Assembly: GCF_001854885.1 (NCBI RefSeq)
Contig: NZ_MDDV01000017.1
Span: forward strand, 45,591-109,590
Reading direction: 5' to 3'
Length of the DNA: 64,000 bases
Source of the DNA: Ensifer sp. LCM 4579
Lineage (GTDB): Bacteria > Pseudomonadota > Alphaproteobacteria > Rhizobiales > Rhizobiaceae
Each line of letters begins with the position of its first letter. Position 1 is the first letter of the stretch. The position numbers were made by a program, and so were the translations under genes. The notes beneath the pieces were generated by a model. It was not told the DNA's origin. It made no database searches and saw only the letters and a list, made by a program, of their open reading frames with translations. Below are positions 54,845 to 62,777 of this stretch, in pieces.

Positions 54845-55660
54845 ATGCATAAGAGTGCGCTAAACCGGTCGACGTCAACGAATCGGGAGCATGGAATCGT
54901 GCAGCGGGAAATGCCGTTCAAAGCGCAGAAGGACTGGCGGGTGGTGCGCTATGCTCTAGGCGGCATCGCAGGATTTGCGGTCCTTGCTCAATTGCTGACC
55001 TATCTGAGCCTGGTGGCGCTCGCCGATAGCCCCCACATTGCCGCAGTGGCGGCGGCGGGCCTTGTCTCTTTGCTCTTGGGGACCCCCCTCATCGTGCTTG
55101 CGGCTGTTCAATCCCGCCGCGCCGAACGATTTCGCAATCAGGTGAACCATGTCGTCTCCCGCGACAGCACCACGGGTTGCATAACCGCACGCGGCCTTGT
55201 CCAGCACGTCGACGGTCTGGAACGCCGGCGCAGGCGCTCAGGTGATCCGTTTCAAGGGGCCCTCATTCACGTGCGCGTCAATAACCTCGACGAGATGGCC
55301 GCGGGTTTTGGCCCGCAATGGAGCGACGAACTTTTGCAGTTCGTGGCCTCGACCATCAGCACCTCCATTCGTCGTGAGGATATCGTTGCCCGGACGGGAC
55401 CGGCGAGCTTCGACGTCCTGCTGTCGGGCGCCAGTGAGTCGGACGCCAACGAAGTCTGCGTCCGCCTGTCCAAGGCCTTGGCAGCGTCGCATTTCGCAGC
55501 GGACGGCAAGACCGTCGACCTGGCCCTGAGCGTAGGGGGCGTCCTGTTCGAGGGAAGCATCGACCTGGAGAGACTGCACCGATTGGCCGCCTCGCAAACC
55601 GTTGTCATTGCAGAAAAATCCGCCTCGCCCCCGGAACTGGCGCGACTGCCATCCGCCTGA
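54845..55660 (+). CDS. membrane protein with degenerate GGDEF domain
   Basis: A 271-residue protein with two membrane segments (about 35-58 and 66-88), then a cytoplasmic GGDEF-fold domain (about 102-262). The active-site GGDEF is replaced by GPASF (185-189), so diguanylate cyclase activity is not expected. The inhibitory-site motif RxxD is kept at Arg176 and Asp179, with the usual spacing, so it could bind c-di-GMP as a receptor, much like PelD-type proteins. No EAL domain is present. It stands 212 bases upstream of the TolC gene at the head of the type I secretion and adhesin locus. The ATG at 54911 is an alternative start. Confidence 0.85.
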   Translation: MHKSALNRSTSTNREHGIVQREMPFKAQKDWRVVRYALGGIAGFAVLAQLLTYLSLVALADSPHIAAVAAAGLVSLLLGTPLIVLAAVQSRRAERFRNQVNHVVSRDSTTGCITARGLVQHVDGLERRRRRSGDPFQGALIHVRVNNLDEMAAGFGPQWSDELLQFVASTISTSIRREDIVARTGPASFDVLLSGASESDANEVCVRLSKALAASHFAADGKTVDLALSVGGVLFEGSIDLERLHRLAASQTVVIAEKSASPPELARLPSA

Positions 55661-55871
55661 GCGCACTCTTGCAGGCAAGGCGAATTTGCGCCTGGATGCA
55701 GGGCACGGTTGTTCTATTTTTGCAACAAGCGGCGGCGAAAACCGCGAGAATGCGTCGTGCGTCCTGAAATCGATATCCCTCTTTTTACCGCGATGTATTA
55801 TCTGGGCTGTTTTTGATTTTTTAACTGCCCGACGATTTGGATTGCGGCGTTCTCGCTGCCAGGGGGATTGA

Positions 55872-57317
55872 TTGAAACGGGGTAAGATTCTCAAGGGCAG
55901 CTTGTTTTCCATTCTGCTCGCATCGACTTTTTTCGCCAGCGGTCCGACGCAGGCCATGACATTGCGGGAAGCCTTGCAGGTCGCAATGGAAGCGAACCCC
56001 GAGATCGGCCAATCAATTGAAAATCGTGAGGCGATCGAGTTCGAACTGCGGCAGGCGCGCGGGCTCTACCTGCCGAGCGTGGATCTGGAAGCTTCGACCG
56101 GCGCCCGTCACTTGGAAGATAGCAGCCGGCGGGCCGCTTCCATCGAAAACGATCCGCTTTATCCTTCGGACGTCGGCATCACCATCACGCAGAAACTGTT
56201 CGATGGCGGCGGTCGCCGTGCCGAGCTGGAGCGGCAGGCGGCGCGTGTCGACAGCGCTTCATTTCGAGTCCTGGAACGGTCGGAAACGATCGGCCTGCAG
56301 ATCGTTCGCGAATATTTCGAATACATTCTTCAGCAGCAGATCGTCGAGGAAGCGCGCCGCAACGTCGCTGCGCATCAGTCGATCCGCTCCGACATCGATT
56401 CGCTGATTTCGGGCGGAAGACTGACCCAGGCCGATCTCCAACAGGTCGACGAACGGCTGCTCTCGGCGAAGGCGCGGCTGCTCGAGGCGCAAGAAGCGCT
56501 GGACACGGCTCAGATCAGCTTCAATCGCCTCGTCGGTCAGCCGCTCACGAACCCGTCCATGCCGAAATCGGTCGCGCCCGCCTTGCCGAGAACGCTGGAG
56601 ACAGCGATTGGCATCGCACGCACGAACAACCCGCGCATCAAGGCGGCGGACGCCGATATCAATGTCGCGGATTCGCAGGTCAAGGCGGCGAAATCGGACA
56701 TGCTGCCTGAGATTGTCGCCGAGGGGCGGGTTCGCACCGGCAACGATATCGATGGCTCGACAGGCAACACCTGGGATGCTCAGGCGCGGATCGTTGCGAG
56801 GTGGAATCTCTATCGCGGCGGCATCGACATCGCCAACGAGCAGGAGCAGATGCGCCGCGCGAGCGAGCAGCGGCTGGTCTTCCATCAGGCGCACCGCGAA
56901 GTCGAAGAGGCCGTACGCATTTCCTGGGAGCGGCGCGCCACTCAATCCGACCTGTCCCGCACGCTGAGAGCGCAGGCACAGGTGAACGACCGACTGGTCT
57001 CCTCCTATCGCGAGCAGCTTGCGGTCGGCCAGCGTTCGCTGCTGGACGTGCTCGGGGCGCAGAACGCACGCTTCAATTCGAATGTCCTGGCGAAGACGGC
57101 GCAATACGCCGCATTGTTCTCGGAATACCGCCTGCTTGCGGCCACCGGCCAGCTTCTTGCGACGATGAACATCAAGGCGCCGGCCCAGGTCGATGCCTAT
57201 GCGCGCAACGAGTTCAATGTCCCTGCGCCCCCCGCGACCGAGACTTACCGGCGCGTGCCCTCCCGGCAAACGAACGATCTGCCTTTGGATCTGCTTGCGC
57301 CAATCCGGCAGAAATAA
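55872..57317 (+). CDS. TolC-family outer-membrane channel
   Basis: A 481-residue outer-membrane efflux protein. A signal peptide (SLFSILLASTFFASGPTQA) is followed by two OEP repeats, rich in Ala, Gln and Arg, which form the alpha-helical tunnel. Typical segments are TLREALQVAMEANPEI near the N terminus and LDVLGAQNARFNSN in the second half. It starts with TTG at 55872. Its place before the ABC exporter and HlyD genes shows it is the dedicated channel of this type I system. Confidence 0.9.
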   Translation: MKRGKILKGSLFSILLASTFFASGPTQAMTLREALQVAMEANPEIGQSIENREAIEFELRQARGLYLPSVDLEASTGARHLEDSSRRAASIENDPLYPSDVGITITQKLFDGGGRRAELERQAARVDSASFRVLERSETIGLQIVREYFEYILQQQIVEEARRNVAAHQSIRSDIDSLISGGRLTQADLQQVDERLLSAKARLLEAQEALDTAQISFNRLVGQPLTNPSMPKSVAPALPRTLETAIGIARTNNPRIKAADADINVADSQVKAAKSDMLPEIVAEGRVRTGNDIDGSTGNTWDAQARIVARWNLYRGGIDIANEQEQMRRASEQRLVFHQAHREVEEAVRISWERRATQSDLSRTLRAQAQVNDRLVSSYREQLAVGQRSLLDVLGAQNARFNSNVLAKTAQYAALFSEYRLLAATGQLLATMNIKAPAQVDAYARNEFNVPAPPATETYRRVPSRQTNDLPLDLLAPIRQK

Positions 57318-57351
57318 TGCCCTTTGCCAAGGCGCCTGATCGGTCATTCTT

Positions 57352-59526
57352 ATGCAAAGCGTTGACACGCGAGCAAAAACCGGACCGGTACTGACCGGCT
57401 TCACGACCGCGTTCAAGGAGATCTGCATCTTCTTGAACCGGCCGTCGTCGGAAACTGTGCTTTTTTCGGACGTGCCATTCGACGCGCGCTCGCCCAGTTT
57501 CGAGGACGTGTCCCGTCTCGCGGAACGCGCCGGCCTCGAGGCGGAGCTCGTCACCCGACGCGCTTGCGCCGGCCGCAATTTCAACCTCCCGCTTCTCCTC
57601 GTCTTCCGCGACGGCCGCTCGGTTGCGATCCTGGAGGAGAGCCCCGGTGGAGCGCTGAGCTTTTCGAATTCGTCGTCTGCCGATAGCGAGCTCCTCCGTT
57701 TCGCCGATTTGCGTCTGGATGATGTCGCCTATGCCGTCTCGTTTTCGGCGACCTATCTGAATACGACTGCCGTTCCGGGGGTGGGAGAGGCACGGGACAT
57801 CGACCGGCGGCATTGGCTGACCGCGACCGTCAAGCCATTCTGGCAGGCCTATGCGCAAGTCGCGCTCGCGGCGTTCTTCATCAATGTGCTCGCCTTGGCG
57901 ACGCCCCTGTTCACGATGAACGTCTATGACCGCATCCTCCCCAACAAGGCGATCTCGACCCTTTGGGTGCTGGCGCTCGGCATCGGCGTCGCCATTCTTT
58001 TCGATTTTCTGTTGAAGACGGTGCGCGCTGCGCTGATCGACTTTGCGGGACGCAAGGCGGACCTGAAGCTTTCCTACCTGCTTTTCGAGAAGATCCTGCA
58101 TGCGACGCTCGCCTCACGTCCGCAATCGACTGGCGAATACGCCAACCGCGTCATGCAGTTCGAGTTCGTGCGAGAATTCTTCACCTCGAATACGGTCAGC
58201 ACCCTTATCGACAGCCTTTTTGCCTTCGTCTTCATAGCCGCCGTCTATGCGATCGCCGGATGGCTGGCACTCATCCCGGCAATCGCCTTCGTCTGCAGCG
58301 TGCTCATCGGTTATGTGGCGCAACGCAAGATCGGTAACCGCGTTGCCGCGGCCTCGAACGAATCCGCCCAGCGCCAGGCCATGCTCGTGGAAACGATCAG
58401 CGCGATCGAGACCGTCAAGACGCTGCATTCGGAGAAGTTGCTGCTTCGCCGGTGGAACGAGCTCGGAAAGCACTCTTCAAACACGTCCGAGCAGATCAAG
58501 CACATTTCGTCCTGGGCCTCGCATGCCACGCAATTCGTGCAGCAGCTCGTCACCGTCTGCATCGTGGTGTCGGGGGCCTATGAATTCACCTTGGGCAACA
58601 TCTCCACCGGTGCGATCATCGGCGCCAGCATGCTCGCCGGCCGGGCGGTCGCGCCGCTCGGACAGATCGCTTTGACGCTTGCGCGGCTTCGCCAGGCGCT
58701 TCTGTCCTTGAGAATATTGAATTCCGTCATGGAGCAGCCCGAAGACCGGCCGAACACGGTCGGCTTCGTCAATCGCGACATTCGCGACGGAAGCATAACT
58801 CTTGCCAATGTGGATTTCGCCTATCCCGGCAGCGACCACAAGGTGATCCATGGCATGAACGTGAGCATCAAGGCGGGTGAGCGGGTCGGCATCATTGGCC
58901 GGATCGGCTCCGGCAAGACAACCATCGGCCGGCTGCTGGCCGGGCTCTATGCCCCGAGTGGAGGCCGTATATTGCTCGACGGCGTCGACATCCGGCAATT
59001 CCACCCGTCGGTGGTTCGCTCGGCCGTCTCTTTCGTCTCGCAAAGCTCGGACCTGTTTTCCGGCACCGTCAAGGACAATCTCCTGATGGCCAATCCGACC
59101 GCGAGTGACGAAGACATGGTCAAGGCGGCCAAGCTTGCGGGCGTAGACGAATTCGTGTCATATCACCCGCGCGGCTATGACATGCCGGTCGGCGAACGTG
59201 GCTCGCAGCTTTCCGGCGGGCAGCGCCAGGCGGTCGCCATTGCGCGCCTGCTCCTACGCAAACCGAAGATCGTTTTCCTGGACGAGCCATCCGGCGCCAT
59301 GGATCTGGCCAGTGAACGGGACCTGATCAACCGACTCTCCACCGTCTTCGGCGGGGATGTGACCGTCTTGATCTCCACGCACCGCCATAGCATGCTCCAT
59401 CTCGTCGATCGGCTCCTGGTCCTTGATCAGGGACGCATCGTTGCCGATGGACCCAAGTCGCAGGTGATCGAGCAGTTGCAGAAGCGAGGTGGAGCGACCA
59501 GCCCTGCCTCAGGGGCGAGCGCATGA
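57352..59526 (+). CDS. type I secretion ABC exporter with C39-like domain (LapB type)
   Basis: A 724-residue exporter. Residues about 20-140 resemble the C39 peptidase-like domain but lack the catalytic Cys motif, so it is probably a substrate-docking domain. Six membrane segments follow (about 165-445). The ATPase domain has Walker A GRIGSGKTT, signature LSGGQRQAV and Walker B IVFLDEPSGAMD. Exporters of this group move large RTX adhesins. It overlaps the HlyD gene by 4 bases. Confidence 0.93.
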   Translation: MQSVDTRAKTGPVLTGFTTAFKEICIFLNRPSSETVLFSDVPFDARSPSFEDVSRLAERAGLEAELVTRRACAGRNFNLPLLLVFRDGRSVAILEESPGGALSFSNSSSADSELLRFADLRLDDVAYAVSFSATYLNTTAVPGVGEARDIDRRHWLTATVKPFWQAYAQVALAAFFINVLALATPLFTMNVYDRILPNKAISTLWVLALGIGVAILFDFLLKTVRAALIDFAGRKADLKLSYLLFEKILHATLASRPQSTGEYANRVMQFEFVREFFTSNTVSTLIDSLFAFVFIAAVYAIAGWLALIPAIAFVCSVLIGYVAQRKIGNRVAAASNESAQRQAMLVETISAIETVKTLHSEKLLLRRWNELGKHSSNTSEQIKHISSWASHATQFVQQLVTVCIVVSGAYEFTLGNISTGAIIGASMLAGRAVAPLGQIALTLARLRQALLSLRILNSVMEQPEDRPNTVGFVNRDIRDGSITLANVDFAYPGSDHKVIHGMNVSIKAGERVGIIGRIGSGKTTIGRLLAGLYAPSGGRILLDGVDIRQFHPSVVRSAVSFVSQSSDLFSGTVKDNLLMANPTASDEDMVKAAKLAGVDEFVSYHPRGYDMPVGERGSQLSGGQRQAVAIARLLLRKPKIVFLDEPSGAMDLASERDLINRLSTVFGGDVTVLISTHRHSMLHLVDRLLVLDQGRIVADGPKSQVIEQLQKRGGATSPASGASA

Positions 59527-60815
59527 ACGCCGGATTGACCGAAAAGCCGCCATTGGCCGCGCGTGCGGGACTGCTCGTGATCGCTCTGCTCATGACCACT
59601 TTCGTGGCCTGGGCAGCAATCGCCGAAGTGGATGAGATCGCCCGTGGTGAGGGAAAGGTCATCCCCGTCTCGAAGACGCGAATCATTCAGTCGAGCGAGC
59701 CGGGCATCGTCCAGGAAATCGCGGTCCAGGTCGGCCAGGTCGTTCGGCGCGGCGATCTCATTTTAAGATTGGACGACACGGTCACCGGATCGTCGCTGGG
59801 GGAATTGGAAGCCAAGGCGCGCTCGCTGCGCGCGCAGATAGCGCGCCTGGAACTCGAGGAGTCGGGTGCCTACGACGCCGACTACCAGTGCCCGGACGAC
59901 ATCGCCAAAACAGCGCCGGGCGTATGTGCGAACGAGGAGCAGTTGCTGCGCGCCAAGGCCGGCAATTTCAACAATAAGCTCTCGGTCATGCAGGCTCGTC
60001 GCGGTCAGCGGCAGAAGGAGCTTGCCGAAGCGCAGGCAAATATCGCGCGGCTCACCGAAAACCTGCAGGTGACCGAGCGCGAACGGGACCTGCTGGCGCC
60101 GATGGTGCAGCGCAAGCTGGTCGCTCAGACGGAATTATTGAGGGTCGAGAAGGAGTTGACGGATACGCGCGGCCAGCTCGCCTTGGCCAAGGAATCGATC
60201 GGGCGACTGGAGGCGGCGGTGCGGGAAGCCGAGTTGCAGGTGACGGAACTGTCGCTGCAGCTCAGGCAGGAGGCGCTCGCCGAAAAGACCGAGGCGCTCT
60301 CCCAGCTCTCCGTGATAGATGAGACGATCCGGGGCGCGAGCAGCCGGGTTGCCAACACCGACATCCGATCGCCGGTCGACGGGATCATCAACACTCTGGA
60401 CGTGAACACGGTCGGCGCCTATGTGACCCCCGGTGCGGTGATCGGCGGCGTCGTGCCGACGTCCGAAACGCTGCTCGTCGAAGCGCGGCTCTCACCGCGC
60501 GACGTCGCCTTCGTCCGCCCCGGCCAGCCGGCCCTGATCAAGATCTCGGCCTACGACTTCTCGATCTATGGCGGTCTTGGCGGCGAAGTCGAGACCATCG
60601 GCGCGGACAGCTTGGTCGACCCGAATACAGGCGAAACCTATTACCTGGTGCGCGTGAAGACCGACGAGGCGGCGCTCGAGAAGGATGGTCGCAAGTATGC
60701 GATCATGCCGGGAATGATCGCCTCGGTCGACATCATGACAGGAAAGAAGACGATTCTTACCTATCTGATGAAACCCATCAACAAGGCGCGTGAGGAAGCG
60801 CTGCGGGAGCGCTAG
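59523..60815 (+). CDS. HlyD-family periplasmic adaptor (LapC type)
   Basis: A 430-residue membrane-fusion protein. It has one N-terminal membrane segment (about 17-37), then a lipoyl-like strand region (GKVIPVSKTRIIQSSEPGIVQEI), a long coiled coil (about 90-250) and a C-terminal barrel region (DIRSPVDGIINTL). It links the ABC exporter to TolC. Its start overlaps the exporter stop. Confidence 0.95.
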   Translation: MNAGLTEKPPLAARAGLLVIALLMTTFVAWAAIAEVDEIARGEGKVIPVSKTRIIQSSEPGIVQEIAVQVGQVVRRGDLILRLDDTVTGSSLGELEAKARSLRAQIARLELEESGAYDADYQCPDDIAKTAPGVCANEEQLLRAKAGNFNNKLSVMQARRGQRQKELAEAQANIARLTENLQVTERERDLLAPMVQRKLVAQTELLRVEKELTDTRGQLALAKESIGRLEAAVREAELQVTELSLQLRQEALAEKTEALSQLSVIDETIRGASSRVANTDIRSPVDGIINTLDVNTVGAYVTPGAVIGGVVPTSETLLVEARLSPRDVAFVRPGQPALIKISAYDFSIYGGLGGEVETIGADSLVDPNTGETYYLVRVKTDEAALEKDGRKYAIMPGMIASVDIMTGKKTILTYLMKPINKAREEALRER

Positions 60816-60818
60816 CGC

Positions 60819-61427
60819 ATGGGGGATGATCAGTCGACTACGTCTATTGAGGACTTGAGCGCGCTGCGCTTTCGCGTCGTCACGGTCGGCGGGCAGCGGC
60901 GCGGCATCAAGCTCGAGACGATTTTCTGGTCGGTTCTTTCGGACTTGGCCGCCGTGAGGCGGGTGAAGCTTGCCGACATCGTTGCCGAATGCGAGCAGAC
61001 GTTGGATGAAGGGGGCAATCTGACGGCGAGGCTGCGCTATGTGGCGGCGAAATACCTGCGCGAGCAACTGGCTGACGCCCGGGAGCGCAGTAGCCTTTCG
61101 GTCGTCACCGGCCAGGTGCACGCGTGTCCGTCGCCGGCATTCGCGCTCGCGGCGAACAGGCGCATCCTCGCTTTCAATCCGGCCTTTCTCACCTTTGTGC
61201 AGTCGCGCTTTCTCGGGTTCCAGGCTTCTCCGCCGGCGCAAGGCCTGCGACTGGCCTTCGACGTGCAGTTCGCCGAACTGGTCGGACGGCTGAAAGCCTC
61301 CCCTGGTGAACCGCAATCGGCCGGCTTTACGATCGGAATCAACGAGCATGTCACCCGTGGCCGCCTGAATGCCGCGCTCGCATCCTTGCTCGGCCAGGAT
61401 GTCATTCTCGGTTTCATCCTGGCGTGA
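60819..61427 (+). CDS. ribbon-helix-helix protein of the secretion operon
   Basis: A 202-residue protein starting 3 bases after the HlyD stop. Residues about 16-90 resemble the RHH_4-type ribbon-helix-helix domain (LRFRVVTVGGQRRGIKLETIFW, then KLADIVAECE). The C-terminal half (about 105-202) contains a segment reminiscent of a PAS-like strand pattern (FALAANRRILAFNPAFLTFV), without a clear family match. It could be a DNA-binding regulator of the adhesin locus or an adaptor. No signal peptide or membrane segment is visible. Confidence 0.75.
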   Translation: MGDDQSTTSIEDLSALRFRVVTVGGQRRGIKLETIFWSVLSDLAAVRRVKLADIVAECEQTLDEGGNLTARLRYVAAKYLREQLADARERSSLSVVTGQVHACPSPAFALAANRRILAFNPAFLTFVQSRFLGFQASPPAQGLRLAFDVQFAELVGRLKASPGEPQSAGFTIGINEHVTRGRLNAALASLLGQDVILGFILA

Positions 61428-61442
61428 TCGGCGGCCCGCAGT

Positions 61443-62351
61443 TTACCGCAACGTTCCTTCGCCCGGCATCACGTCGAGTAAGAGCGGGGTCGCCGAGGCG
61501 ATCTTGTCGCTGCCGGTCCTGATGCCGTGGATCCAGGTGCGGTCCGCGCTCACCGAGAAAAGCGGCTGGTACTCGGGAAGCGAGCTGTCGAGCCTTACCT
61601 CGTTGCTCAGGTTGTCCAGGATGAAATAGCCTTGGCTCGTCATGACGGAGAGCACGGCGTGATAGAGATTTCGCCGTGTGTCGCGAAGGACGACGATCGA
61701 CATTGACCGTGGCGGCAGGCCGAGCTCCTTGAGGGCAGCCATTTTGAGGATGGCGTAGTCCTCGCAGTCGCCCTTGCCACGTGCGAGAATCTCGGCGGGA
61801 GACGCCCAGTAATCTCTTTTGTCGTAGTTCTGCGCATCCGGTTCGTAGTGCACCAGCCAGTTCACTGTGCGGTTGATGCCGTTCAGCTTCTGATGGAAGC
61901 CCGATCCGGCGGCGTTCGCTATCGCCTTGCGGAGGATCGCACTTGCCTCGCATTGCCGGGGCGTGTCACAGGACTCGAGATCGGCTTCCGTAATGCGGGG
62001 ATAGACCGCGCGCCATTTCTCCGCCGCCGGTATCGAGGACACGCGGAAGGCCACCGATTGGAAGACGGCGGCGCCGTCCTGAGCCATCGCCGGCTTGCGG
62101 CGAGGCGGGGCCGAGGCGAGGACGGCAATATCGTGCCGTTCAGCCGCTGCGAGCGCGGCCGAGGCTTTCGCGTGCCAGAATTCGACGGCAGTGACGGCGG
62201 CGGCGATCGGCGCCCCGAGGCTGTATTGCAACGGTCCCAGATAGGCGGAACCAGGCTGCCCGGCGGAGGCTGTGCATGGACTCATCAGGCCGGCCGCCAA
62301 AACGAGCGCCTTCGTATAAGTCTTGATGCCTGTCCAGTTCTTTCCGCCCAT
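61443..62351 (-). CDS. LapG-like periplasmic transglutaminase-type cysteine protease
   Basis: A 302-residue bacterial transglutaminase-like cysteine protease (C93/DUF920 family). A signal peptide ends near SAG (about 31). The catalytic triad is visible: Cys196 in GKGDCEDY, His231 in NLYHAVLSV and Asp246 in FILDNLS. LapG proteases cut the N-terminal retention module of large adhesins when c-di-GMP is low. The ATG at 62351 is preferred over the GTG at 62357 because of GAGG spacing. It is transcribed towards the secretion operon and is divergent from the adhesin gene. Confidence 0.92.
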   Translation of the reverse strand: MGGKNWTGIKTYTKALVLAAGLMSPCTASAGQPGSAYLGPLQYSLGAPIAAAVTAVEFWHAKASAALAAAERHDIAVLASAPPRRKPAMAQDGAAVFQSVAFRVSSIPAAEKWRAVYPRITEADLESCDTPRQCEASAILRKAIANAAGSGFHQKLNGINRTVNWLVHYEPDAQNYDKRDYWASPAEILARGKGDCEDYAILKMAALKELGLPPRSMSIVVLRDTRRNLYHAVLSVMTSQGYFILDNLSNEVRLDSSLPEYQPLFSVSADRTWIHGIRTGSDKIASATPLLLDVMPGEGTLR

Positions 62352-62357
62352 CGCCAC

Positions 62358-62777
62358 ACCTCACGGTTGATTGGCAATACCATAGGGACAAAAAGAAAAA
62401 CTCACGTAAAGCAGCAAGGAATACACAAGGTAATACTCAACCGTGCAATTTGAATAAAATTTTAGGCAATGTTTATATTGTTATCGCAGCTCCTGCATCC
62501 GTAAAAATCTACTGGTTGACCAGGAAAAATCCAGGAGCGCTATGAGATTACTATTAATCTGAAGTGCTGCGGGGATGCGATCACCGATCTGTGTTGCTCT
62601 TATCGGCCTGATGCGCGGTCAAAATGGCATATGTGAATATGCGTTGGTGTCATTCGAGAAAGAAATCATCAAAAGCAGCATACTATGATATATCAAGCGC
62701 CGGTCGAACGTTCGCCTAAGAATTGCTTTCAAAAGGACCTTGTGATTACGTTCATTTAATTCTTGGGGGACGTATCC
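62358..62777. promoter_or_regulatory. AT-rich divergent promoter region between protease and adhesin
   Basis: About 420 bases, much more AT-rich than the rest of the window, with no gene. It holds a 6-bp hairpin (GCATAT-GTGA-ATATGC near 62624) and a TTGACC hexamer near 62516. It should carry promoters for both flanking genes and is a likely target for an AT-binding silencer. Confidence 0.55.
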
